Shown here: one piece after another, positions 34,401 to 43,442 of the stretch
Layout: each line of letters opens with the position of its first letter
Position numbering within the stretch: the stretch's first letter is position 1
NCBI RefSeq assembly: GCF_020520425.1
Contig: NC_079492.1
Coordinates: 56,047,042-56,111,041, forward strand
DNA length: 64,000 nucleotides
DNA from: Spinacia oleracea
Taxonomy: Eukaryota; Streptophyta; Magnoliopsida; Caryophyllales; Amaranthaceae
Direction: 5' to 3'
The notes under the pieces: model-generated
What the model saw: the letters and a program-made list of their open reading frames with translations, nothing else
What the model was told of the DNA's origin: nothing
Database searches by the model: none
Made by a program: the position numbers and the translations under genes

Positions 34401-37097
34401 ATTCTGCTACGTATCCAATAACATATTCTGGTATTACACAAATGGAAGAAAAGTCATATACAGAGTAGTCATATATTCTGGGATTAGTTATCTTTATCTA
34501 CTTTCTTGAAATCCAGGAAGCAACAATGGAGTTAGGGCAACTGTAGGCAGAAACTTTATCGGAGATGCGGCCTTGTGAGCTGCATATGCAAGTGAAAATG
34601 TCCCAACTTTCTCACTTGTTTCAGTTGATGATATTCCCAGCTATTGAAGTAAGGCTGAGACATCAAAACCAGCATTAATAAGAGCATAGCATAATGTAAA
34701 TAAAATTAGAGATGATGTGAAGTGCGGCCTTGTGAGCTGCAAATGTTGCAAATCAACACCATTATTATTTCTAATTTGAGATTAATCAAGCACAACAGCC
34801 TAAACATGACTAATTCAAGAGTAAATCAATTACACAAATTCAAACCTATCCAATCAACAAACAACCAACAACATTCCTTTCTCTATTAACATTTCAACCA
34901 AAATAACAAAGCTTCACCTCACCACCACCAGTCCACCATATAATTTATTCCCGAAATAATGTCTTTGATCCTTTAAAATGAGTTTTTGATAATTGGTCAA
35001 GCCATTCAGCACTAAAACTCACTAATTTAGCTAAATTCTAGCTGACATCAAAAGTTAACAACCAACTAACTAATATGGTTCTTTCCTAAACATCTCACTC
35101 GAAACCAATTAAGTATTCATTCAGCAAACCATATATGTTCCAGGAAATTCTAATCCCCTTCATGATGACATACATTGTTCTAGAACTTTTGATAATTGAT
35201 CAAGCCATTCAGCACTAAAACTCACTAATTTAGCTAAATTCTAGCTGACATAAAAAGTTAACAACCAACTAATCCGGTTCTTTCCCAAACATCTGACTCG
35301 AAACCAATAAAGTATTCATTCAGGAAACCATATATGTTCCAGGAAATTCTAATCCCCTTCATGATGACAATACATTGTTCTAGAACTGAAAACCAACAGG
35401 AAATCCAAGCTCGCTAAAGGATATACAGAAGCCAAAATCAATAAACACAACAATAACAGAATAAAACGTATGTAAACGGCTGCAAGAACAACATACCATA
35501 CAGAGAACATCCATGACACTCTTGGCCACCACTTTCAGGCAACAGCTTGACCCTAAACTTCTGAACTCCACTCTTAGCATCGGTATTCGACTCTGCCTTC
35601 GGCGCTGCCCTCACAACCTTCAAAGAGTTAGGCTTTTCCTTCTCCTTCTCCTTCTTATGAGGGGAAATCGGAACCCTATGGTGCCCGTGGGACAGCGTCG
35701 AAGTCGTCCAATTGGTCTGGGTTTTCATTTTATTTACTCACTTAGTAGTCAAATTATCTGTCAATGTTTACATTATCAGATTATAAGAATCGATAGATTA
35801 TCTGTTAGTCCTCTGTCAAAAGCAAAGAGGCCAGCTGGGATCATGGGATTCATCAATGTCCATATTGATTTTAATTATTGGATCATGTAAGATAAACTAA
35901 AAACAATGCAAAGAAAATGTACCTGCAAACAAGTTTGCAAAAACTTATTTACCTAATATCTTAATAACTAGAACTAATATTTGCCACTTGTTACAGAAAC
36001 AAAACAAACTGAATACAGGTATAAAGCAACTATTGGCTGATATTTCTTCTGTTTATTATCTTCCCTGCATCTACAAGGAAACGTACTCCTGAATTCCCCT
36101 TAGCCTGACACAATTAGCAGAGAGCTTGCTGATGTCACTGCCTCTGTTGCCGACTCTGTCACCCCTTGCAAAGTGGCAATGCACCCAGCAACCCTACTAC
36201 GGGGATAACAACTCAAAGTGTTAAACAAATATAGTGATAGTCGGTTTAAGAACTTCAAAATTTCAGTTTTCAATTTATTTTTTTCCTGAAATTGCAGAAA
36301 GAGAAGAAAGGAGTGTTTAGCGAATTGGCATTTTTCAAATCAGTTTACGCCAAAGAAGATGGAAGCTTTAAAGAGGGCACACTTCCTCATCAATTTGTGG
36401 TATCATTGCATTGAGCTAATTCTATAAATCAATCTTGTCTCTTGAAGTCTATTTATTTTTTTCTTTGCTTGTACATAGTATTCTTGGTTAATAGATTTTG
36501 AGTGATCTTTTCATATTATATAACAGGAGGATGCCAACAAAAAGGTCCAAGAAAATCTTGCGAGTTCCTCTTCTTCAAAGCCCGTAATTGAAATTGAGAA
36601 TGCAGTCTTTAATGAGCTCATGTATAAAGGTGAAGTACCTAAACGTCCTCTGAATTATGGATTTGGAGTGAAGCAAAGCGACATCTTTGGAGTGGAAGGT
36701 TTGCTGAGGAAAGAAGGGTCAAGCTATGTTAACAACAATGCTATGGAAGTGGAGAACATGAAAGGTGAAATATCAGTTGTCAAGAAGCAAAATGAGGACC
36801 TTGCGCAACAAAATCAAGTTCTAAACACCAAGTTTGAAGAAACAACACAATCATTTAAAATGATTGCTTCTTTTTTGGGACAAGTTTTGAAGGAAGTACG
36901 CAAAGGGAATGTTTCATCGAACCTTTTAGATGGTGCGGAATCAGCAATAAATATGGTTAGTTATTTCTGGAAATTATTCTGATTGAGCATCATGTATCAT
37001 TACCTGAAATGTGGCATATCTAATTTACATATTAAAATGCTTTTTGTAGATTACTGATGATTCTGGTGGCAATGGTGACAACCAGGCCGAGAAATGA
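31424..37097 (+). CDS. TNPA-like CACTA accessory protein (plant Ptta/En-Spm transposase type), seven exons
   Basis: The likely role is binding of the subterminal repeats to assist transposition. Exons are 31424-32423, 32495-32751, 33055-33267, 33350-33442, 36298-36399, 36527-36955 and 37050-37097. All have GT-AG borders and the spliced frame is open for 713 aa. The N-terminal third is Pro/Gln/Thr-rich with QPFKA/QPQKA repeats (residues about 140-200). The middle has the conserved WDE-type acidic patch, then PRDVWHDAKGFRYIVKLNEF. The Ptta/En-Spm core follows (WNNHRYKLKRDFFD, WTELVDYWLLPEAM, NKHNSGATSFANRR). The C-terminus is a coiled coil (EVENMKGEISVVKKQNEDLA). Intron 4 is 2.9 kb and holds cargo. 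Alternative acceptors at 32495 and 32507 both keep frame. A second possible last exon lies at 39457-39528. Confidence 0.88.
32942..33004. repeat. Perfect 25-bp inverted repeat (hairpin) in TNPA intron 2
   Basis: The arms 32942-32966 and 32980-33004 are exact reverse complements, beginning CCTAGCTAGTTCTGATCAG, around a 13-nt spacer. The arms share the TGATCAG core of the minisatellites upstream of the transposase. The hairpin ends 50 bp before the exon 3 acceptor, so it could affect splicing or be a protein-binding site. Confidence 0.92.
34983..35384 (+). repeat. ~200-bp tandem duplication in TNPA intron 4
   Basis: Copy 1 is about 34983-35186 and copy 2 about 35187-35384. Both begin TTTTGATAATTG and run through CAAGCCATTCAGCACTAAAA and CCATATATGTTCCAGGAAAT to TACATTGTTCTAGAACT. 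They differ by a few substitutions and a small indel, so the duplication is fairly recent. Confidence 0.9.
35498..35728 (-). pseudogene. Captured gene fragment, first exon of an unrecognised host gene
   Basis: The ATG at 35728 opens a Lys/Glu-rich N-terminus (PHKKEKEKEKPNSLKVV) followed by GVQKFRVKLLPESGGQE. It ends at a GTATG donor-like site near 35500. The composition resembles the N-terminal exon of a real plant protein. I do not recognise the family. It is antisense to TNPA, as are the other identifiable cargo pieces. Confidence 0.4.
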
Positions 37098-37593
37098 GAC
37101 TTTGACACTATTGCCAAATGCAAGGTAATTTCATATGGAATTAATTAACTGCATTTCATGCTTTATAGATAAACTTATAGCTGAAACAAGCTTTATAGTT
37201 GTCGATTATTTATGGATGATGGTGAGATTAGAAGGTAGATGTTTAGATTTAGTATTATCATAATAAGGTATTATGTTGATATTAGCTGAAACACGAGTTT
37301 GGTGTTAGGTCTGGGTTGTTAACAAACTATGGTTTCTGTTAGTTAATTTATGATGCTCCTTCTGTAACGCGTAAAGAAAACACAGTGTTAAATGTCAATC
37401 TAAGACAGCAGCGACTCCGACTTACTCTCCTGATAAAACCTCATTCGAACTCTGGCCATGAGTGAGAGATAAGTCTGAAATCAACTACTATAAAAAGTTT
37501 TAGTTGCCATAGAAATTGCTCATAGTATAAGCTTGTTTTCTGTTTGATTGACTTCTATAGTCTGTTTCGTTTTTGGTCTGTTCACTCATAGTA

Positions 37594-38025
37594 CTATCTT
37601 AGAAAAATCGTATCAATCTGTTTTTCCTTATCCGTTCCTGGTTGTAACTGTTGCTTCGCCCTCTCAAAGTTGTCCACCATTGGAAGAAGACTCTCAATTA
37701 CTTCTCCCTGTGCATCGCTTCGAACTAATAGTCTCTCTTTACCTGATCTCCTTCTAAAGTTATCAAAGTCAGCTTGCAGGCGGATAAATCTATCCTTTCC
37801 AGAAGTTATCTCTTCTGTCAAAGTTGATAATTTCTCAACCAACTCGTTCTTTTCTGTTTCTAGTCGGTAAACAGCGATCTCTATTCTGTAATGGTCTGAT
37901 AATCCCCAGTTAAACAGCCTCCTTATAATATTTAGTGAGAGTTTCCACACTTTCCCACATATTCTTGGTACTTGTCTCTTCTTCTGTTTCCCCAACTTCC
38001 TCCTCTAGCATTTCCTCATCCATCT
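37594..38025 (-). pseudogene. Captured fragment of plant GrpE co-chaperone
   Basis: Intact GrpE is the nucleotide-exchange factor for Hsp70 in plastids and mitochondria. From about 38025 downward there is an acidic N-terminal stretch (EEEVGETEEE) and a WESVETLTKYYKEAV helix, with a frameshift near 37905-37925. The long coiled-coil helix (RLETEKNELVEKLSTLTEEI) follows, then the family signature LQADFDNFRRR, GEVIESLLPMVDNFERAKQQ. The fragment stops before the rest of the beta head. The frameshift and the missing C-terminus rule out function. It lies downstream of the TNPA stop codon, on the opposite strand. Confidence 0.9.
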
Positions 38026-38598
38026 AAAATCACCAGTAAAAAGAAAATCATAAGAAATGAATACCAATTACCAATAAATGAATACCAAGTACAAATTCTT
38101 TAGCTATTGTACTTGTAAGCATCACTTGCTTTGCTTCTCATCACGCCTGAATATTATATCAAAGGAAAAAAGAAAGTTCTTGGGGTCTTAATCTAAATCT
38201 ATAACTGACACGAGGAACTAAACTCGAAAGATTAAGAATCTACAGCTTTGATAACATGAGAAAACTGAATCTGCTGCTACTGCTACTGTTGTTGAGGTCC
38301 CGATGTTGAGGTCCTGCTACTGCTACTGAATCTGAAAACTGAAAGTTCTTGAGGTCCTGCTGTTGTAGCTGCTGCTACTGCTCAGTCTTGGTGTTGCGTA
38401 GTTTTGCAGGTTTGCAGTCAGTCAGGCATACTGTTCTGCTCAGGCTGGCTTGCTGTTGTGCAGTTCTTTTGTGCAAACCTTGTGTTGTTCAGTCTGGTTC
38501 TGCTGTGTAGCTTGTTGGGCTGGTGTCTTGTTTTTTTTTTTTTGGTTTTCAAATGGGCAAGCCTGATAATTAAAGAAAGTCACAGTTTAAGCAGCAAG

Positions 38599-38937
38599 TT
38601 AATGAACATCAGAGGCTAAGGATAAGAAAGCCATTATGACTAAGGTAAGACTATATACCTTTTTCCTTCCTAACTTGTCACCTAACCACCCAAAGATGAG
38701 TTGCCCAGCAAAGGTACCACACAAGGCCACATTCATGGGTATAAACCCTGGGCTAGTTGGATTTGGCTCAGTGTAATAGAGACGGCCTAAGATTTTGGTC
38801 ACCACAGATATGGAGAAAAGCTCATAGACATTAGTAAAGAAGCCCATACCAAGAATCATGAAAACTTTCAAGTGGTACCATTGTGTCTTTGCTACGTCAA
38901 GTACACTTAGCACTTTTAACTTTTGTCTCTTCGCCAT
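38599..38937 (-). pseudogene. Captured N-terminal fragment of PHT1-type phosphate transporter
   Basis: Intact PHT1 proteins are plasma-membrane H+/phosphate symporters of about 520-550 aa. Here the ATG at 38937 starts a 112-codon ORF with [32 protein letters not shown], and the MFS loop motif [19 protein letters not shown]. It covers the first two or so transmembrane helices. The usual GMGFFTDAYDLF reads with N and E substitutions, and a segment before VALCGT looks shortened. A stop follows at 38599. It is an antisense captured fragment and not a working transporter. Confidence 0.92.
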
Positions 38938-39221
38938 TGATTAGGAAGTAGGAACTAACCTTTAATTCATACAGGGAAAAAACAAGGCAAAAATCAAATG
39001 TTAATGTTTAAAGTGTTATTATACAAGCATTGCAAATTTGTAAAAAATGACCTTTTATAACTCAAATTTTGCGAGTTTGGCTGGTGTCGTTGTAGAATGT
39101 TTTAGTGTTTTTTGTTTTTGCTTGGGTGCGGGCTGTGCTCCCTTAGCTTTTGTTTCCCTTGTTGTTTTCTGTTGGTTGTTGTTTGGGTTTCTACCTTTGG
39201 TAATTAAGTTAACTAATTTAC

Positions 39222-39224
<3 letters not shown>

Positions 39225-39280
<56 letters not shown>
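39225..39280. repeat. (TA)n microsatellite
   Basis: About 28 uninterrupted TA units, likely polymorphic in length. The apparent ORFs through it are artefacts. Confidence 0.95.
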
Positions 39281-39283
<3 letters not shown>

Positions 39284-39456
39284 TTGTTCATGTCTATATT
39301 TCTAATAGTCATGCATTTTTCCCTTGATTAATAGTTGATATTATTTTGAGAAGACGACTAGTAGTTAGGATCAAGCTGGTTAGGATTACTGTTAATTTTC
39401 CCTTGATTTTATGGAATGTTCATCATACTATATTTGACATTAAATTTTCTTTGCAG

Positions 39457-39528
39457 ATTATTGATGATTCAAGTGGTAATAGTAAATGTAGATCAAGAGA
39501 TGAACAAGTTATCTTGAAGCTAAGCTAG
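39457..39528 (+). other. Duplicate alternative last exon of TNPA-like gene
   Basis: The segment follows TTTCTTTGCAG and encodes IIDDSSGNSKCRSRDEQVIL plus a short tail and a stop. It closely parallels exon 7 at 37050-37097 (ITDDSGGNG..., also after a TTTTTGTAG acceptor). Exon 6 ends in phase 0 and can join either. The GrpE and PHT1 fragments lie exactly between the two copies. Confidence 0.6.
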
Positions 39529-39857
39529 CATAACGATATGTTTACTTGTTCGTAGTCAGGAAGTTGTTTTTATTTAGTTTTGGACTATCTTGTAGAAAAA
39601 ATGATAATGCTAGTTAGAAAGTTATTTGTTTTAAAATATCGCTTTTATTTCAGTTTGACTAGACTCTGCGAATTAATTTAATGTATAGATGATTTTTATC
39701 ACTTTTCCTAAATTAACTACTTAAGTATATATGAATCATAGCAAGTTAATATGTTGCTTTAAGATATATAGTGTACGTACATAGTAAGTTAATGTATTTG
39801 ATTATGATTAATTATCTATGGTCGATATATATTTTTATAGATAATTCATGATTTTAG

Positions 39858-39861
<4 letters not shown>

Positions 39862-39905
<44 letters not shown>
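39862..39905. repeat. Second (TA)n microsatellite
   Basis: About 22 TA units at the inner border of the right subterminal repeat region. Confidence 0.95.
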
Positions 39906-39909
<4 letters not shown>

Positions 39910-40379
39910 AAAATATGATGCAAATTGTGACGCTCCAAAGCGTCTAAATTATTATGTATATATGAAAAATAATATGATGTAAATTGTGACGCTCCAAAGG
40001 GTCTAAATTATTTTGGAGGGAATGGGGGGACCTCGCACGAAAGTGAACATATAGTGACTCTAATAAGAGTCTATATATTTCGGGTGTCTAAAGCGTCTCT
40101 ATGTGGTTTATAGTGGCGGAAAAATGTGTCTATACACGTGCAAATAGTGACGCTTTATACAGTCTAAATATTGCGACTCTCTAAAGAGTCACTATATCCC
40201 AAATAGCGACGGAGAAATATGTCGATATTTTGCAAATTGTGACGCTCTAAAGCGTCGGTAAATAGCGGCAATGAAAATAGCGACCCTCTCCCAAAGCGTC
40301 GCTATGTGAAATAGCGACACTGTAGAGCGTCACAATTTGTCCCAAAAAGCGTCACAATGTGCCGCGTTTTTTTGTAGTG
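39906..40379 (-). repeat. CACTA right subterminal repeats and terminal inverted repeat
   Basis: The region contains many direct and inverted copies of TTGTGACGCTCTAAAGCGTC-type motifs, including two near-identical blocks starting ATATGAAAAA at 39902 and 39960. It ends with TTTTTTGTAGTG, the inverse of the left end. These are probable TNPA-type binding sites. The GACGCT...AGCGTC core is itself palindromic. Confidence 0.88.
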
Positions 40380-40382
40380 GAG

Positions 40383-41431
40383 CCTTGTCGGCTATCTTGG
40401 TCCTTGGATGGGACGCATGCAGGGTAATGACATTTCCTTGGACCTCCATTCGGACTTTCTGGGGAAATGAAGATGGCACTGCTTTGAGGTCATGGATCCA
40501 AGGTCTTCCCAGTAGGAGATTGAAACTTGCTTTGATGTTGAGCACTTGAAAGCTTACTTTCCGCTCGATCGGCCCTGTGCGGAGTAGTAGAGTGAGAGTT
40601 CCCATTGCTTCCCGGCAAGTGTTGTCATAGGCACGAACACCTTGGGAGGAACTAGAAAAGTCACTAGGGGTGAAACCCAGAATTTCAGCAGTGCGGAGAG
40701 GACACACATTGATAGCTGACCCATTGTCCACTAGAGTCATGGGGATGATCTTGTCTTTGTATTCAACAGTCTGATAGAGGGCTTTGTGGTGGCCTGCCCC
40801 TCAGATGGGAGGTATTCGTTAGTAAAGGTGATTCCTTCTTCCAGATTTGTAAGTAACCCGATCAATTCATCAGGAGTGACTTCTGGGGTGACATTCAACT
40901 TGACAAGAGAATTGATGAGAGCAGTGCGGTGTTCCACAGAGGAGGCCATGAGTTCCAGATATTGACCTCTGCCTTAGTGCGCTTCAATTGCTTGATTAGA
41001 GGGTTCTCCTCGGTGGGTAGAGGGACATTAGCTGTTAGTGTCGTTCTGTTGGCTGGCTCTTGAATTCGACCAGAACTAGTCATGACTTGAACATTATTTT
41101 CTGCTCTAGGGTCCAAGTACTAGTCGGCGCTCACGATTTCTCGGCATTCATCGTCAGAGATGTTTTCAATGGGGAGGGTCCTGATATGTGTCTTCATCAT
41201 CGCTGGCCCATATCCCTCAAATGTTTTCTTGAGGTAACCCAGATTCCGAGTTTTCGCTTGGCTGCACAAGGTGTGGCACAGACCGTTGGCTATGAAATAT
41301 TTACTCTACCTCGAATGGGCCCACAGCATGGAAAAGATTTTCTTGATTGTCCTCGAGAGCCCTTATGCGAGCCTCCGCTTCCTCAATACGTTCATAGAGC
41401 TCTGCTACAGCTGCAGCTAGTGAAGTCATCT
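40383..41431 (-). pseudogene. Tat gag remnant and aspartic protease, deleted and frameshifted
   Basis: The ATG near 41428 starts a coiled-coil gag N-terminus (ELYERIEEAEARIRALEDNQ). Most of gag, including any zinc knuckle, is then missing or frameshifted, with stops at about 41304-41120. A later piece (40740-40949) encodes a gag C-terminus (TALINSLVKLNVTPEVTPDE). A frameshift at the G run near 40800 leads into the protease, with the LVDNGSAINVCPL active-site region at about 40695-40735 and LLLGRPWIHD. The frame stays open to the CACTA insertion at 40380-40382 and continues beyond it at 20442. The missing gag suggests internal deletion before or after insertion. Confidence 0.8.
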
Positions 41432-41589
41432 TGAATAGGATCTTGAGAGGAGGAGTCTAAGCACCTATTTTGAACTTTCGAACTTGAACTTCCCGACACA
41501 TGATATGCATGCAATGAATTAAACCTAGACTTGACTCTAAGTGCCACTCCGAAGATTCGGAATTTTGGATTTTGTACTCGTATTCGGGA

Positions 41590-42190
41590 TTTGCAACCCG
41601 TTGGATATATTTGAGAGGAGCCTTCATTCTTTTGTGAAAGTTGACTCTTTGTACTAGAACTTGGAATATCGAAAAAGGAATATTTCGACCTATTGGAAAT
41701 TGGACTTATTTGAAGGGAATTTCAACCCGTTTGTACTAGGAAATTGAATTTGTATTGTTTTAAGGGAATTTCAACCCGTCAATATTTTAGGGGGATTTCA
41801 ACCCATTGGAATTTTGTATATTTGAAGGGGATTTCAACCCGATTGAAAAGGAATTGATTTTGTATTATTTCAAGGGAATTTCAACCCGTCAATATTTAAG
41901 GGGAGGTTCAACCCATTGGACTTGGAATATTTGAAGGGAATTTCAACCCGTCAATATTTTCGGGGAGTTTCAACCCATTGGAAATGTTTCGAATTTTGAG
42001 GTTTGTATTATTTTAGGAGATTTTCAACCCGTTAAATGGAATTTCGAATTTGTATTATTTCTGGGGAGTTTAAACCCATTGATAGAACTTGGACTTGTAT
42101 TATTTTAGGGGATTTTCAACCCGTTGGAAATATTTTGAATGGGGTTTGTATTATTTTAGGGGATTTTCAACCCGGGTGTAGAATATGGAA
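41590..42190. repeat. Tandem repeats with GGGGATTTTCAACCCG motif
   Basis: About a dozen irregular 40-65 bp units, each with a GGGAATTTCAACCCGTC or GGGGATTTTCAACCCG core followed by TTTGTATTATTT or AATATTT. GGG...CCC lets each unit fold on itself. Spacing is uneven. Confidence 0.85.
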
Positions 42191-42459
42191 TTTGAATTTG
42201 ACTCGAAGTTTGAACTTTGAAATGGAAAGGAAGCACTTTTGTATGTAGAACACGCGCCTTTGTGTTTGGGAAATCTAGCATTATGTCGTCGTAGATTTGG
42301 AGTGTAGGACTTGAGATTTGAAGGTTTGGAATTTTTGAACTTCGAACTTGAGGTCGAAACATGGAATGGGAATGTCGGCGTTACGACGACATGAATTTGA
42401 AATTTGAACTTCAGGTTTGAGACTTGGAATTGGCAACTTGACTTTGACGCTTGAAGACT

Positions 42460-43235
42460 TGAATGTTTGAAATAGGGAATCCGGCATGACGCGATTGGAA
42501 ATTTTGACTAGAAAATCCGGCATTATGACGCCGTTGGATTTGAGTTTTGAATGGAAACATTGAAATTTTGACTAGAAAATCCGGCATTACGACGCCGTTG
42601 GATTTGAGTTTTGAATTTGAAACATTGAAACTCGAAATTTGAATGGGAAAATTCGGCGTTATGGTGCCGTCGGATTGGATTTGAAATTTGAAGCTTTGGG
42701 CTAGAAAGTCGGAATTTGAACTTGAAGCTTGAAGACTAGAAAATCCGGCAATATGATGCCGTTGGATTGATTTTGTTTGCAAATCGAAACTTGAGTTTGG
42801 AAAATCCGGCATTATGGCGCCGTTGGATTTGGACTTGAGGTTGAGATTTTAGGAAATTTGAACTTTGAACTCCAAACTTGAAATTTGGACTAGAAAATCC
42901 GGCATTATGACGCCGTTGGATTTGAACTTGAAAATCAAGGTTTTGAACTAGAAAATTTGAAACTTGAAATTTGGACTAGAAAATCCGGCATTATGACGCC
43001 GTTGGATTGGGACTTTGACTTGGAAACTTGAGGCTTGGATTTGAAAATCCGGCATTATGACGCCGTTGGATTTGAACTTGAAAATTGAGGTTTTGGACTA
43101 GAAAATTTGAAACTCGAAATTTGGACTAGAAAATCCGGCATTATGACGCCGTTGGATTGAATTTTGAACTTGAAATTTGGAATTTTTGGACTCGAAAATC
43201 CGACATTATGACGCCGTTGGATTGAACCTTGATTT
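42460..43235. repeat. Tandem repeats with ATCCGGCATTATGACGCCG motif
   Basis: At least nine copies of GAAAATCCGGCATTATGACG followed by CCGTTGGATTTGA, spaced about 60-120 bp with TTGAACTTGAAA-type filler. The core CGGCATTATGACGCCG is an imperfect palindrome and is conserved far better than the filler. This suggests a structured or bound element rather than a passive repeat. Confidence 0.88.
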
Positions 43236-43285
43236 TGGCATTTACGTGTGAGGCGTGATTGAGGGTCTTGAATCAAACGGAGTGA

Positions 43286-43442
43286 CACTTATTATTGTCC
43301 TGTTTAATCATGTAAAGAGTACAGCAACTTAAAACTTTTGTAAATGAACGTATTGAAAAGTCTCAGAAAGTCTCAAGTTGAGTTGAATTTTGGATTTCCT
43401 AACCCAAGTTTCGGGACGAAACTTCTTTTAAGGAGGGTAGAC
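43286..43442 (+). repeat. 157-bp 3'-internal segment duplicated before the left chromovirus LTR
   Basis: Matches 53042-53198 base for base except a few substitutions. It contains TTCGGGACGAAACTTCTTTT and the polypurine tract AAGGAGGGTAGAC. Such sequence belongs just inside a 3' LTR, so its presence outside the 5' LTR is anomalous. It probably marks recombination with another copy. Confidence 0.88.

Larger units (their letters stand above)
33443..36297. other. TNPA intron 4 with cargo sequence
   Basis: The 2.9-kb intron is far longer than the others (71-303 bp). It contains an open segment of unknown origin after an acceptor-like TTGCAG (about 33732-33935, plus strand), a tandem duplication (34983-35384), and an unrecognised minus-strand exon (about 35498-35728). 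Its extra length is best explained by insertion of captured genomic DNA. Confidence 0.6.
20446..40379 (+). mobile_element. CACTA (En/Spm) transposon, 19.9 kb, intact ends and TSD GAG
   Basis: The ends are CACTACAAAAAA at 20446 and its exact inverse TTTTTTGTAGTG ending at 40379. The 3-bp target duplication GAG is at 20443-20445 and 40380-40382. Both ends carry subterminal repeats built on GACGCTNTAAAGCGTC. Two plus-strand genes are present, TNP2-type transposase (25439-28972) and a TNPA-like protein (31424-37097), each with an open spliced reading frame. Host-gene fragments in antisense lie between and after them. The target is Tat pol: with one TSD copy removed the flanking frame reads through. 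Intact ends plus both proteins suggest potential autonomy. Confidence 0.95.
41432..43285 (-). other. Tat 5' leader, tandem-repeat rich
   Basis: Non-coding leader of the giant element, interrupted by the chromovirus block and resuming at 56144. It consists mainly of two tandem-repeat families (41590-42190 and 42460-43235). Small ORFs on the minus strand here follow the repeat period and are not genes. Confidence 0.75.

Noticed and set aside
38599..38937. Functional host phosphate-transporter gene
   Set aside because: Only about a fifth of the usual length, with altered conserved residues, an early stop, and a location inside the CACTA borders. It is cargo.
39047..39331. 94-codon plus-strand and 85-codon minus-strand ORFs
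   Set aside because: Both run through the (TA)n microsatellite (YIYIYI) and have no other support.
42460..43235. CRISPR-like look of a conserved core with variable spacers
   Set aside because: Plant retrotransposon leader with irregular spacing, spacers that are themselves similar (TTGAACTTGAAA-type), and no cas genes. It is a tandem repeat, not CRISPR.
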